DNA of 64,000 bases from Hepsetus odoe (GCA_017165825.1 CM029386.1:21410400-21474399); one strand, 5' to 3'; shown: positions 22,012 to 34,718, counted from the stretch's first letter. Made by a program: numbers and translations. Notes: generated by a model not told the origin, from the sequence alone.

Positions 22012-22273
22012 TCGTGGATGGTGCTGGAGTCTAAACCAGCTCTCACAGGGTGAACGACAGGGACACACCCTGGACAGCACTCCAGTCCAGGGCAGACGAA
22101 CACACAACTAGGGGACAACTTATGATCTCCAGTCCACCTGCAGGTCTTTGGATGGTGGGAGAAAACAGAAGCTCCTGGAGGAACCTCACACAGACACAAG
22201 GACAACATGTCCTGCCTGGGTATTGAACCCATGACCTACTTACTGTGAGGCAGCACCACACATTGCACCACCA
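22012..22273 (-). mobile_element. SINE of a different tRNA-derived family
   Basis: Contains the CCACCTGCAGGTCTTTGGAT..GGGAGAAAAC block and the ACCCATGACCTACTT..GTGAGGCAGCACC head (minus strand), a common fish SINE pattern. No clear target repeat was found. Confidence 0.6.
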
Positions 22274-22399
22274 TTTTTAGTATCGCTTTAAAAAAAAAAC
22301 CTATATGACATTTACACTGTCAGGTCAAATCAGTTTTATTTATTTAATGCTTTTCACAACTTGTCACAAAATAGCATTTAAGAATCTGGGTATTATTTA

Positions 22400-22406
22400 T
22401 AATAAC

Positions 22407-22441
<35 letters not shown>
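22400..22441. repeat. (AAT)n microsatellite
   Basis: About 13 units, next to the left edge of the gypsy element. Confidence 0.9.
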
Positions 22442-22442
<1 letters not shown>

Positions 22443-22471
22443 CTCTCTACCAGGCCAAAAAAGAAGCAGAA

Positions 22472-23054
22472 TGTAACGGTGTGGCCTACTCTGAACCCAG
22501 GGAGCCACACAGGGTTTGGACCCAAATGCAGTACCTGAAACTGCAACCTCAAAAACAGGTAGAAAACAAAATGCTCAAAATGGGTAGAAAACAAAGCTCA
22601 AATGGGTAGAAAGCAAAATGCTCAAACGGTAGAAAGCAAAATGTCAAAAAGGGTAGAAAACAAATGCTCAAACGTGGTAGAAAACAAAAATGCTCAAAAT
22701 GGGTAGAAAACAAATGCTCAAAAAAGGGGTGAGCGGTTGAGCTGGAACGCTGTAGAAACAGCGAACAAAATACAAGAAACTCGAAGGAGTGGTGCAGCGT
22801 CAGTCAGCACAACGTCGGCTCCCGAACTGACGCAATCCACAAAGCGCAGAGAGTAGGAGACCCCGAGAGAAAACCCAAGGATCTTTACCGACCACCGGCT
22901 TCGAGTCAAACAAACGACCCAGCAACTCTGACTCGTCTTCTGCATTTAAATAAGCCCAAGCACAGGTGAACCAAATCACTGCTGGATCGCCTGATTGGCA
23001 GGCTGCCCCCAACAGCGGTTTGCTCCCCTATGCCCGCCGGGTAGGGCTCTTACA
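22472..23054 (-). mobile_element. 3-prime LTR of the gypsy element
   Basis: 583 bases, about 90 percent alike to 28624-29222 by eye. It contains runs of short repeats of the form AAAATGCTCAAA..GGGTAGAAAAC. Confidence 0.85.
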
Positions 23055-23469
23055 GGACCTCTCCTAGGAACGGGCACCGACGCTCTAAACCAGCAGCCCG
23101 GTCTCGCCGGTGGACCTGATGAGCCTAGGGTCCAGAATGTGACGGCAGGGGACCTTGATTTAACGCCTTCTCAGGCCATAACCTCCCACTCAAAAACTGA
23201 GCGCCCTAACCCGGGCGTTTCATCAATCGACGACCAGATACGGCACCATCAATAAGACGGGCGCTGGCCGGGCTCGCCACAAAGCACGGGCTTGAGACGG
23301 GACACATGAAAAGTGGGGTTGATGGCGACAGACCCGGCAGGCGAACGGTACGAAACTGCTGATTTCTGCGAGACCTGGAAAGGACCCACATACCGTGGGG
23401 CCAGCTCAGACTCAACACGGAGGCAGGTCTTTTAGCAGAAAGCCACACCATCTGCCAGGCTTAAGACTG

Positions 23470-26318
23470 CCCGAGGCGCCGCTTGCTGTCAGCCACGCCT
23501 GGGTCGCAGAAGCACGCTGAAGGGCTCTGCGCGCCAGCCAGGAGCTGCGGCAACGTTGCACCAAAAGAGCCGCAGAGGGGACACTTCCTCTTCTGTTGTG
23601 GGAACACAGGTGGGCAAAACCGCACTGACACTGAAGGGGGACATACCTAAAGACGAGTGCCAGAGGGTGTTATGACAAGAGTTCTCAGCCCATATGAAGC
23701 TGGTCAGCCCAAGAGGAGGGACGCTCGAAGCCAGGCAGCGGAGGGTCTGCTCCAAGTCCTGGTTGGAACCCTCCTGTCTGGCCATTAGACTGGGGATGGT
23801 AGCCAGAAGAGAGACTAGCGGTGGCCCCTATGAACTACAAAAAGCCTTCCAAAACAGGCAACTGAACTGGAGGACCCCGGTCCAAACAATGTCCACAGGT
23901 AGTCATGATGCGACTATATGGTGGGAGTAGCACCTGCCGCTTCTTTGGCAGAAGGAGTTTCCTCAGCTATGAACTCTGCCTGCTTTTGAGAACCTATATC
24001 TACAAACTACTCAGGATTACAGTATTACCAATGAGATGGGGGAAGGCCCAGATAAAATCCAGAGAGATGTGACCATGGGCGCTTCTGGGAATTGGCAGGG
24101 TGCAAGAGACCTTGCAGGTCTGGCTCTGGGATCCTTATTACTGGCACAAACCCCACAGGCTGCCACATTTATCAACTCTCGTCCATTCTGGCCACCAGAA
24201 TCGCTGAGGAATTCTAGTGCAGTAACCCCCGGGTGAGCAGTGAAGCTCGAAGCATGTCCCCAGTCCATTACTTTGGCCCTTACAACAGACGGGACATATA
24301 GCTTGCCAGGAGGTCCCCCCCCAGGATCAGGCTCTGACGCCAGGGCATTACTCACTTCTGCTCTACCCCCAGCGCATAGGAGCCACAATTCTCTGTCAAA
24401 CACGGGGTTCAGGGGACCTCGAGACAGGGAGAGTCCCACTGGCGAGAGGAGAGCATCAGGCTTGAGGTTCTTAGACCCAGGGCGATACGACAGCAGGAAG
24501 TCAAATTCGGGCAAAAGAAAAGAGCCCACTTTAGCCTTTGACGGGGTTTGAGGCGCTTTTGGCTTGTTCGATATAAGCCAGATTCTTATGGTCGGGTCCA
24601 ACTGTACCTGATGCTCGCGCCCTCAAGCCACGTCTCCATTCCTCAGCCAGTTTAACTCGCCCAGCAGCTCCCGATCTCCTATGTCATAGTTACGTTCAGC
24701 AGGAGAAAGGCGCGGGAAAAGTAAGCACATGGGTGCAGTTTATTATCGGGAGCCGAACGCTGGGACAAAACCGCCCCAACTCCCACCTCTGACGCATCCA
24801 CCTCAACAATAAAAGGGAGCTCGACTGATGCTGCAAGACAGGCCGCGGACAGCCTGTTTTTAAGTTCACTGAAAGCCTCCTAGGCCTCTGGGGTCCTGCC
24901 CGAGGCGCCGCTTGCTGTCAGCCGCCCGCTTCTGGGCCGCAGAAGCACGCTGAAGGGCTCTGGCGCGCCGTTGCGAGCGGCGGCAACGTTGCACCAAAAG
25001 AATGAGGACCACCTCCTCTCTTCCCGTTGTGGGGAACACAGGTGGGGGCAAAGTCCGAATTGACACTGAAGTGTGGGACATACCTAAAGACGAGTGCCAG
25101 AGGGTGTTATGAGCGTATTCAGAGCATGAGCTGGTCAGGCCCAAGAGGAGGGACGTCGAAGCTAGCAAGTGGAGGGTCTGCTCCAAGTCCTGGTTAACCC
25201 TCTCGGTCTGGCCATTAGGACTGGGATGGTAGCCAGAAGAGACTAGCGGTGGCCCTAAGGAATTGGCAAAAGCCTTCCAAAACAGGCAACTGAACTGAGG
25301 ACCCGGTCCTAAAACAATGTCCACAGGTAGGCCATGGATGCGGACTATAAGTGGTGGGAGTAGCAACTCTGCCGCTTTCTTTGGCAGAAGGAGTTTCTCA
25401 GCGCTTATGAACCTGCCTGCTTTTGAGAACCTATCTACAACCACTAGGATTACAGTATTACTCACGAGATGGGGGAAGGCCTGTGATAAAATCCAGAGAG
25501 ATGTGACCATGGGCGTTTGGGAATTGGCAGTAGTGGGTGCAAGAGACTGCAGGTCTGGCTCTGGGATCCTTATTACTGGCACAAACCCCACAGGCTGGCC
25601 ACATGAGCCGAACCTCTCGGGTCCATTCTTGGCCACCAGAATCGCTGAGGAATTCTCCTAGGTGCGAGTAACCCCTGGGTGAGCAGTGAAGCCTGGCATG
25701 TCCTCAGTCCATTACGGCCCTTACAACAGACGGGACATATAGCTTGTTGTGAGGTCTCCCAGGATCAGGCTCTGACGCTGGCACATCACTTCTGTTTCAA
25801 TTTCAGCTTATAGGAGCCAATTCTCTGCCGGGAACAATGGTCTAGGGGACCGGAGATAGGAGAGTCCACTGAAGCAGAGAGCATCAGGCTTGAGGTTCTT
25901 AGACCCAGGGCGCATACGGTGGACAGCAGGAAAAGTCAAATCGGGCAAAGAAAAGAGCTCCACCTAGCCTGATCGGGGTTTGAGGCGCTATTTGCTCGAC
26001 ATAAGCCAGATTCTTTATGGTCGGCCCAGACCAGTACCTGATGTCGAGCCCCTCAAGCCAATGTCTCCATTCCTCAAAGGCAAGTTTAACCAGCAGCCCC
26101 GATCCCCCACATCGTAATTACGTTCAGCAGGAGAAAGGCAGTGGAAAAAGTAAGCACATGGGTGCAGTTTATTATCGGGAGCTGAACGTTGGGACAAACC
26201 GCCCCAATCCCCACCTCTGGACGCATCCACCTCAAACAATAAAAGGGAGCCTGGATCAGGATGCTGCAAGACACGCTGGATACCTGTTTTAAGTTCACTG
26301 AAAGCCTCCTGGGCCTCT
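23470..26318 (-). repeat. Tandem duplication of the integrase/RNase H region in the gypsy element
   Basis: 23470-24893 and 24898-26318 align along their length, starting CCCGAGGCGCCGCTTGCTG and ending TTCACTGAAAGCCTCC. The two units differ by many small indels. The unit nearer reverse transcriptase (24898-26318) keeps the longer integrase frame. Confidence 0.8.
24866..25636 (-). pseudogene. Gypsy integrase core and C-terminal region
   Basis: A 256-codon frame with VVVDRFSKAGRF, GLPVDIVLGPGPQFSCLFWKAF and HPSPNGQTERVNQDLE. These correspond to the catalytic DDE integrase core of gypsy elements: DRFSK follows the first Asp, and the DRGPQF block appears as LGPGPQF, so the second Asp is lost. YAHNTLWHSSLGMS follows. 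Not active as it stands. Confidence 0.78.
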
Positions 26319-26319
26319 G

Positions 26320-27660
26320 GGTCCAGTGAAAACGCAAACACTGTCTTATGGGTAAGGGCAGTCAAGGGGCTGCTATCGCAAGCAAAAGCTACACAAAACG
26401 ACGAAAGTTTGCAGTTTCAGAACCGTTGCACTAGGCGACCGGACAGGCGCGGCCACCGCCACTGCTTTATTTTATTCCGGGTCCATGTTCATTGCCCCTG
26501 GGAGACTACAAAGCCCAGGAAGGTGACGGAGCGAAGCATGGAATAGGGACTTTCAAGTTTTACTTAATAAATGATGCCTAAGAGCAGTTGGAGAGGATCC
26601 TTCGCGACATGGACCTTGTGTTCGCTCCGTCCGACTAAAATGAGGATGTCGTCCAGATAGACTAATGCGTAATGATTCAGGCCTCTTAAGACCTCATTAA
26701 TGAAACGCTGGAAACAGTTGAGCATTCATAAGTCTAAAGGCATAACAAGGTATTCATAATGCCCTGATGGCTGATGAAGGCAAAGTCTTCCACTCATGTC
26801 CCTCCCTGATCCGGATGAGGTTGAGGCGCTGCGCAGGTCCAGTTTGCAAAAATGGATGCCTGTTGCAGTGCCTCGAAGGTTACACATGAGAGGCAAGGGT
26901 ACCTGTCCTTGATAGTTATCCCATTGGAGGCCCCGATAATCAATACATGGACGGAGACCACCGGGCCCTTCTTACCACAGCATATCCCGCCTCCCGCGGG
27001 GATGGAAGGGCCTAATAACCCAGAGCCAGGGCCTTGGATGTAATCCTCCATGGCCACCTTCTCGACTCCGAGAGGGAAACAGGCGTCCCTAGAGGAGTCG
27101 TGCCTGGAAGCAAGTCAATAGCACAATCATAGGCCTATGAGAAGGAAGGAGTTGGGATTTCTGGTTACTAAAGACCTCTTGGAGGTCCCAATATTCTGGG
27201 AACTGTGGTTCAGACCCGAATCACCTCAGAAGCGAGTGGAGTTCTTAGGGGCCCGACCAGTGATAAAACAAGAACGCTGCGGCAATGAGGTCCCCAGGCC
27301 AATACTGATCGGATGAACCAGTCCAAATGAGGATTATGTCGTAGCCAGGGAATCCCAAAATAAGGGTAGATCAGGAGCCAACAAGAAGCAGGGGCAGCCG
27401 TCACAATGCAGACCAATACACAGAGTTATGGGAGGTTTGATGAGCAACCCCCGGTTAAGTGTCCGCCCATCAATAGCCGCCATGGGGAGTGGGCGATCCA
27501 GGGTCTCTATGGGTAAATCCCATTTCCTGGCTAGCTCTGCGTCTATAAAGTTTCCGGCAGCCCCTGAGTCTATGTGAAAGCCCGGAAGTCGCTTTTTCTC
27601 TACCTGAACCCCAACGTAAGGAGGAGCTGAGAAATACCCTTCGAAGGTTGGGAACACTGA
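26320..27660 (-). pseudogene. Gypsy protease and reverse transcriptase region
   Basis: Protease motif DSGAAGNFID in the frame 27334-27657; RT catalytic box ALVYLDDILIF near 26640-26675. Other RT blocks are recognisable only in pieces because of frameshifts. Confidence 0.75.
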
Positions 27661-27689
27661 GGCCTGCCACAGAGTCCCTATGCTGTGAC

Positions 27690-28607
27690 AGGCCTCCTAG
27701 TTTAATTTTAGCTCAGGCAGGATGCTCAAGGTACCGGAGCGACCGCAATAAAGGCATCTGCCTTGCCGCATCCGGTCCGCCCTCTCCTGACTGGAGAGAC
27801 GAGCATGACCGAGCTGCATGGGCTGAGGTTCTTGTGAAGTGTCCTCAGCCTGTGGAAGAATGGGAACCACGGTTGTGGGCTGGCTGCGGGTCACGAGACC
27901 TTCTCGGCTTCGAGCCTGACTACGCCTCCCTAAGGCGGTTATCAATCCTCAGGGAGAGATCAACTAAGCTCTCAAACGAAAGTTAGGGGTCCCGTGAGCC
28001 ATTTCCGTCTCTGGAGGTCACTATTGAGACCTGAGAATAGGTTGTTATTAGTGCCATTGTATCTCCAACCACTTCCATGGCAAGGTATCAACAACTCAAT
28101 GGCGTAGTCTGCAACTCCACCTCCTTCCTGTCAGTCGGAGCAGGGCTTAAACTGCCTCCTTCTACTGCTGGGATACGAAAGTGTCCCTGAGTGCAGAAGT
28201 AAACTGATCGAGAGGGATACATTCCTGGCTGGTGTTCCCACACTGGGTGGCCCATGACAGTGCTCTCCCCTGTGAGCAATGAGACAACATAGGCCACCTT
28301 AGCCCTTTCAGTAGGAACCGAGCAGGTTGGGCTGCTCAAACGCCAGAGTATATTGCAGGAGGAAACCTCAATCGCCCCTGGGCACCATCAAAGCGCTCAG
28401 GAGGTGGTAAAGTGTACTGGCGAAGCACAGTAACAGTGAGGGGACTACAGCTCTGGCTGCAGGAGTGTTCAGGTCTATTTTGCAGGGCAAAGTATTGGAG
28501 TGCTCGTAACTGTGATGCTATCTGCTGCAGGAGCTGTTCATGCCTGCCTATAGTAGCACCCTGAGCAGCTAGGGCCATCTGAAAGGCACCGGCGATGCTG
28601 GGTCCAT
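27690..28607 (-). pseudogene. Gypsy gag region
   Basis: The ATG at 28607 (MDPAS) lies 17 bases after the LTR edge. The adjoining frame gives SIAGAFQMALAAQGATIG and a QQIASQLRAL helix, then FDGAQGRLRF. A CLYCGRSG half knuckle lies near 27740. One-base shifts break the frame at least three times. Confidence 0.7.
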
Positions 28608-28623
28608 ACTGGCTGGGTCGTTC

Positions 28624-29222
28624 TGTAACGGTGTGGCCTACTCTGAACCCAGGAGCCACAGGGTTTGGACCCAAATGCAGTAAATCTGCCGCTGGGTCCC
28701 CAAAACAGGTAGAAAAACAAAATGCTCAAAATGGGTAGAAAACAAAGCTCAAATGGGTAGAAAGCAAAATGCTCAAAACGGGTAGAAAGCAAAATGCCCA
28801 AAAAAGAAAACAAAATGCTCAAACGGTAGAAAACAAAAATGCTCAAAATGGTAGAAACAAAAATGCTCAAAAAGGGGTGATGGGTTGAGCTGGAACAAGC
28901 AGTAGAAAAACAAAAGGAACAAAAAAACAAGAAACTCGAAGGGAGGGCAGCGCCAGTCAGCACAACAAGCCGGGTTCGAATCCATCGCAACCAATAAAGC
29001 GAGAGACAGGGAGAGACCCCCGGAGAGAAAACCCAAGGATCTTTACCGACTACCGCCTGAGTCAAACAACGCACCCAGCAACTCTGACTCGCTCTCTCTG
29101 CATTTAAATAAGCTTCCAGCTAATAGGTGAACCAAATCACTGTTGATCACCGCGCCTGATTGGCAGGTCTCCCAACAGCGGTTTGGCTCCCCCTAGTGCC
29201 CCGTCGGGGTAGGGCTCTTACA
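28624..29222 (-). mobile_element. 5-prime LTR of the gypsy element
   Basis: 599 bases; same ends as the 3-prime LTR. On the minus strand it runs straight into GAACGACCCAGCCAG before the gag ATG; no standard tRNA primer site was recognised there. Confidence 0.85.
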
Positions 29223-29299
29223 CAGAAGAATTTAAGTTGTTCAAAGATGAACATTGTTTATTGTTTGTTTGATACTTGTTGTGTGTTTGTAACACTTAC

Positions 29300-29610
29300 A
29301 AAGTGCAATCAGCTATGTTAAACGGGTTGGAGATGGTGGCGCTGAGGAACAGGCAGCAGAGCTGGGGGTGCAGAGTTAAAGATGCAGAGATTTTCATTGG
29401 GAAGGGCAAGGATGGACAGGGTTTAGAATGAGTATGTTAGAGGGACAGCTCATCTTGAACGTTTTGAAAACAAAGTGAGGAAAGTGAGACTGTGTAGGAT
29501 TGGACATGTCCAGAGGAGAGACGAGAAGTATATGGGGAGAAGGACATTGAAAATGGAGCTGCCAGGGAAGAGAAGTGGAAGGACAAAGAGGAACATGCCT
29601 TACAGGTGTG
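29300..29610 (+). mobile_element. RTE-like LINE 3-prime fragment
   Basis: Reads RIGHVQRRDEKYMGRRTLKM and ELPGKRSGR, the C-terminal signature of the RTE-like LINE at 52579-55722. Short and decayed. Confidence 0.75.
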
Positions 29611-29918
29611 TTCACTTTTCACTTAGTTTAGCTCTAGTTGGTCCTGTACTATCTTGGTTTGTTTTTTACAGAGAATCATTGTTTCCTTTCTGTTTGAACT
29701 GTGTACATGGTTGAACTGAGAAAACAAACCTTCTTGACTTGACTGATGTGTGACCTTTTAACATTTTAAAGCCTGATAGTTTCACTTGGGGTTATTTTTG
29801 GTCATGTGCAGTATGTGCTGAACAAACAGGTTTCTGCAAAAAAATAAAGCAATCCAGCATGGTGTCAGCTTTTATGGTAAGTGGTGTGTATTCAAAGAAA
29901 TGAAAAGTTAAAAAGGTG

Positions 29919-30145
29919 AAAAAAAGTGAAAGTGACAATTTGTCATTGTGAACACCCAGCACACGATGAAACACAACCAAATGATTCTCTGTTTTTAACC
30001 CCCCACACATCATCCAGCAGTGAGCAGCTGTATATCCGGGGACACGGGGAGCAGTGATGGGGATGGTACCTTGCTCAGGGCAACCTACTGATCCCCTGAC
30101 CCTCTAATTATGGGGCCTGCTCCCTAAACACTACACTACTAAAAC
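29919..30145 (-). mobile_element. SINE family B
   Basis: Near full length: AAAGTGAAAGTGACAA..GTCATTGTGAAC, the CATCCAGCAGTGAGCAGC block, the GGTACCTTGCTCAGGGCAACC core and the decayed tRNA-like head. Confidence 0.75.
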
Positions 30146-30169
30146 AAAGTGAATATTCAGCTGCTTGGA

Positions 30170-30300
30170 TATCTATCTATCTTTTTTTTAATCTATCTGA
30201 CTGTCTGTCTGTCTGTCCATCTGCCCACCAACCCACTCACTAATCCATCCATCCATTCATCCATCCATCCTTCCTCCATCCCTCCATCCATCCTTCTCTA
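30170..30300. repeat. Compound tetranucleotide repeat
   Basis: TATC, CTGT and CCAT units in sequence. Confidence 0.85.
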
Positions 30301-31614
30301 TATGTAGATTTATGAATACATTTACAAAACATCTCTTTACATGTTCAGTGCTTTTTTCTGTTATTTACAAATGAGTATTTTGATATAATTTATCTTGAAA
30401 ACCAGAAATTCAGTTAAAAAATTGTAAACACTTGCTGTAAATAGAAAGAAAAAATTGTTGCTTTTAGGAATCTAAACCTTTTCCTTGATTCTGTATTATA
30501 TATGGTTTTCTAATGTGAGATTGATCGGTTTGACTGAATTTCATTCATCTCTGAACATGCCTTCTTTCCACCTTTGTTGTTTAGTCAAGCAAACCTGAAA
30601 GTAAGGTAAATCTGCATTCCTCAGTCATTAATCAGGCTACAGGTACAAGAGGACTCTTCAGACACTTTTTTTTTTTTTAAGTTATGTTAAAAGTATCACT
30701 GTAAGCCCAGGTTTGAGATGATTGGAGTAATATTTACCAGTTTAGCTTTAACAACAGCCTAATCTTCTTTTCGGGATACGAGCATGGCATCCAAACATCG
30801 AGTATACCCCAAAAAGCCAATATAACACACAAACAACCAGAAACTAGACTAAAGAAATGCTTTAGGGACTCAGATTGAATCTCGTTGACCAAACAGATTT
30901 CATTCACATTGGCTGGAAGTGGAATATGTTACATCAGCACAAATCCTGCCAAACCACTACATGATCATAATCATGTTTATGTTTTCTTTGTCACTTTATT
31001 ATTAAGAGCCAACATGGAAACATGGAAAGATTTAAGGTTCACAGTTACTTTATTGGCAGGTCATGTAGGAACATAAAACAAAGCACAGCAACATAATATT
31101 CTTCTCAGATTTCTTCATCAACAGGGCTGTAGACCAAGATGTGGACAAGTATTTCCAAGCAAACCTCCTCTTGGGGCTGCTCACAACAAAATCTGTAATT
31201 GCAGATATTAAAACTATCAATATTTAGTCTTTTTCACTTTTTCATTTTTACAGAATTACAGGAAAGTTTAAGGGTTGTTTAAAAACATCACCTTGCTCAG
31301 GAGAAGTGTAACTTTTGGGAACATTTGATGAATAAGTATTAACCCTATGGCTAAATGCTCACTGAAATGATGAATAAAGAGAACGAAAAGGTAATTCCTT
31401 CCAGGTTACTATCAATGGGGTTCCAATCAGACCAGAATAAAATTGTTCAACTGATTAAGGAACCTAAAGCTTAATGGCTTAGTTTTTTGGTAAAAGCCTC
31501 ATAAGACCCTTAAATAAACATACTTACAACAAGCTTGACATGATAAAATGTTAATATCATATTTGTATGACATACGGAAGAAAGTATATAATTCTTTCGT
31601 TATTTATTTTCCAT
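30300..31614. other. Intergenic, no recognised gene
   Basis: AT-rich; no supported exon or known repeat identified. Confidence 0.45.
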
Positions 31615-32253
31615 GAATTGCCAAGCTGAGGATTATGGTGCTGGGTAACTCTGGTGTTGGCATGGCTAATGCAATCCTAGGAAGAGAAGCTTTTCAAGAG
31701 ACTAAAACAAGGCAGTGTGAGTTACAGAGAGGAACGGTGGATGGCAGAAACATCTTAGTCATCAACACTCCAGGGATCAACAGCGCATTTGCAGCTGAGG
31801 AACTGAGGAACTGAGAGCAGAACTGAGCAGATGTGCCACATTGTCCTCTTCTGGTCCTCATGTGTTCCTGCTGGTGATCCGACTGTAGAGACTTGCAGAA
31901 GATAACAAGAATGCCATAGAGTGGACTCAGGAGAACCTTGGAGAACATGCTCTGAAGTTCACTATGGTGCTATTCACTGGAAAGAGGAGATGAACAACAG
32001 ACAGTGGAAGACATTTCCCGAGGAAAACAGGGTGGAAGAATTTGCAAAGTGATGTGGATATGCCGTGATTAACAGTAAGAGGGAAGCCAGTTCCTCTCAA
32101 ATCACAAAACTTCTGAAAAGAGCAGATATCATGGTCCAACAGAATGGAGGAAAGTACTTCACCATCCAGATCCAGAAGAAGATCAGCAAAGAGGAGCAGG
32201 AGGAAAAGAGAAGTGAGTTTAATGAGAGAACATTCTGTAATGAAAAGCTATGA
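31615..32253 (+). pseudogene. GIMAP pseudogene (gene c)
   Basis: The order of GIMAP motifs is clear but decayed: KLRIMVLG opens the domain, the P-loop reads GNSGVGMANAIL (the Lys and Ser that bind phosphate are gone), then INTPGIN in place of DTPG. GPHVFLLVI is recognisable only across a frame change near 31845, and EWTQENLGEHALKFTMVLFT follows after stops at about 31815 and 31890. The region 32065-32253 keeps the IQ-VTKLLKRAD-like helix and the K/E-rich tail. No function expected. Confidence 0.85.
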
Positions 32254-33675
32254 GATGATGTACCAGGTTAAGAAAAGACTATGGACGCTCAAAAGGAAGT
32301 GTGGGAAGACCGAGAAGTGGGACAAGAATGGTCAAATATTGGTAAGATTTGGACAAATCTTTAAGCATTCTTTCAAACAAAAATCCTGTTTATACAACCA
32401 ACAGTGACCGTTAGCATGATATGTTACATTTGCTAGATGAGTTTTTAATAATGTTTTCTTTTTTACCTTTGGTTGACTTCAGTAGGAAGTAGGGCACTAT
32501 GAAGTTTTATTCTGAGATGTATAGGCAATTCCTACTGGTCCTTTACTAAAGATGGAAACCAATAAAGGTTACAGGTTTAAAGACAAACCAATGATTGCAG
32601 ATGAAGTTCAATAGAATTCAAAAATATCTGAAATATATATTATTTTGCGCTTTTACACATTTTAGTGCAATTTCACCCACATCTAACATACAGAATTTTA
32701 GAGTAGTGTTTTTTTAATCCTTCCAGGTTTGCTCGTTTGGACTGAACATCGAACAAAACCAAACTAAGGTGAACAAGGCGATGGCAAGGATAACTCAACA
32801 ACAGGAATCATAACAATGACAGGTATGACAAAAACTGACAAGAAGAAGAAGAAGAAGACGAAGAAGAAGAACAGCAGGTATGACAAGAAATAGCAAAGAC
32901 TATGAGAAACACAGGGGTGTACCAGTGACACAACAGACCAATGAATGGGAATCAGGTATGGAGGAGCAGGACTAAGACAGGGCAAAAGCTGCAACATTAT
33001 TACAAAAAAAGACTTAACATTTACAAAAGTCAACAAAGATACATGCACATGAAAAACAAACATGGGCCAGAGAAACATCTCCCTGACACCAGAACTACCC
33101 ATAACCAGAGGAGAGGCTGAAAAATACAAGAAATGAGACTTAATAGGCCTGAGGACAGATCATGGGAGGGGGAGAACTTTCCAGGAGAGGACACAGACAG
33201 AGAAACCAGAGAACTAATTGAACATTGGGGCATAACCAGGAACAGTATTTGGGACTGCACAGGAAACTACAGGAGACTGGACATGAGACAGAGGCATGGT
33301 AGGTGACTGGGGAAACATTGGACACATGATAGAGATGCCAGAGGCTGCAGCAATACAGGAGACATATAGACTGCGGTAAGACCAGAAAGTGAGACTGAAA
33401 CTGGGCAGGTATCAGGTGTGAAGGGACAGGAATAGGGTGGGACAAAGGTCCAAAACAAGAGTGCATGAAAATTGTGACAACACATGGACATGGAAAACAC
33501 AAATGGACCAGAGAAGCCTGACATGGACCAAAGCCTTGATCTTCACAAAACGTCCAAGTATTATTTTTCTACTAAAGAGCCTCACACATTTGTGTACAAA
33601 GTCAAAAGTGGTCCAGGCCCTTCTTACCCAACAGCCATGATCAAACCACAGGTTTCAACTTTCCATCCTAGACCA
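32254..33675. other. Intergenic with a GAA-rich stretch, unassigned repeat sequence
   Basis: 32840-32875 is a purine-rich (AAG)n tract. The long minus-strand frames here are pyrimidine-rich and look like chance. It may be a decayed repeat, but no ends or motifs were found. Confidence 0.4.
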
Positions 33676-33830
33676 TCATTTATATTTACAGTATTTAGCT
33701 GACGCTCTTATCCAGTCCAGCTGGAGCAACTTGGGTTAAGGATTTTGCTTAGGCAACCAATGATGCTGGAGGTGGGATTCAAACCAGTGACCTCTTGGTC
33801 CATAGGTGAGTGTCCTACCTCTAGAACACA
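33676..33830 (-). mobile_element. SINE-like repeat, third family
   Basis: GTATTTAGCTGACGCTCTTATCC and the GGTGGGATTCAAACCAGTGACCT segment (a decayed B box) form a pattern widespread in teleosts. Confidence 0.6.
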
Positions 33831-33974
33831 AATACCCTGAAGCTCAACCCTGTCATATAATCTAAAGCTGCTCTAAAGAGGATAAAAGATCCTAATGAAA
33901 TGATTGTAATGTTTCAATATCTGTTAACAACAACTCTGAAAATAAAGACATATTTCCTTGGTGCATTGCTGGTA

Positions 33975-34625
33975 ATTAGTCAAGTCAAGTCAAGTAGTGT
34001 TTTATTGTCATTTAAACAATATACACAGTAGACAGTGAAACGAAATAACATTCCTCCAGGACCCTTGTGCTACACATAAGGCGACATCAGACATGACATA
34101 AGACACAAGACAAGGCAAGTACAGACAAGTGCAGACAACAGCAGACAGGACATTCATCCCTCAGAGAGTCGAAGTATTAAGAAACAAAGCAGCACAAGTT
34201 GTTGGACAGTATAACAGAGCAGCAGTGTTGTGACTAAAATGCGAAGTGCCAAAATAAATAAATAATAAATGGCGGTAAGGTGGCTCATGTGCATGGATGT
34301 GCATTAGTGCATTCCAGGAGAAGAAATATTCTAGCAGTAGCAGAGAGCAGGTTACTGTGAAGACATTAACAGTTAAAAAGTCTGATGTTCAAGGGAAGAA
34401 ACTGTTTCCCAACCTGGTAGTGGAGGCCCGCATACTATGGAACCTTTTCCCCGATTGCAGGGAGGAGATGAGAGTGTGGGACGGGTGTGAGGGATCACCC
34501 ACAATGCTGCTTGCTGCTTGGCAGTAATGCAGCTGCTCATGATGTTCTCGATGGTTCCTCTGTAGAAGATGGTGAGAATGGGAGGTGGGAGATGGGCTTT
34601 CCTCAGTCTGCGTAGGAAGTAGATT
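33975..34625 (-). mobile_element. L2-like LINE 3-prime end
   Basis: Minus-strand text matches the end of the LINE at 16585-16980 (FLRRLRKAHLPP, FYRGTIE) with an internal deletion. It then has a 3-prime UTR ending in a (CTTGA)n tail at 33975-33995. Confidence 0.75.
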
Positions 34626-34718
34626 GTGATGAACACTGTTATGAAACCTTTCCAAGGAATGTTACCTGACAGGATCTACTTGTGTCTGTCAGACTCCTCT
34701 CTCCAAAATCACTTTCAT

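Larger units (their letters stand above)
22472..29222 (-). mobile_element. Ty3/gypsy LTR retrotransposon, two LTRs, internally duplicated and decayed
   Basis: LTRs at 22472-23054 and 28624-29222 begin TGTAACGGTG and end GGGCTCTTACA in plus view. The 5-base repeat CAGAA flanks the element (22467-22471 and 29223-29227). On the minus strand come gag (28607 down, with LLQQIASQLRAL and a CLYCG knuckle near 27740), protease (HIDSGAAGNFID near 27570), reverse transcriptase (YLDDIL near 26650), RNase H, then integrase (NGQTERVNQDLEQTL near 25200). Integrase plus RNase H is present twice in tandem. Frames are short because of many 1-2 base indels. The style is that of vertebrate Sushi/Gypsy-type chromoviral elements. 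Confidence 0.88.

Noticed and set aside
22718..23012. Frames inside the gypsy LTR
   Set aside because: LTR sequence; similar frames appear in the other LTR with different breaks.
33030..33524. Overlapping minus-strand frames rich in Cys, Ser and Pro
   Set aside because: Three overlapping frames open at once reflect purine/pyrimidine bias, not coding.
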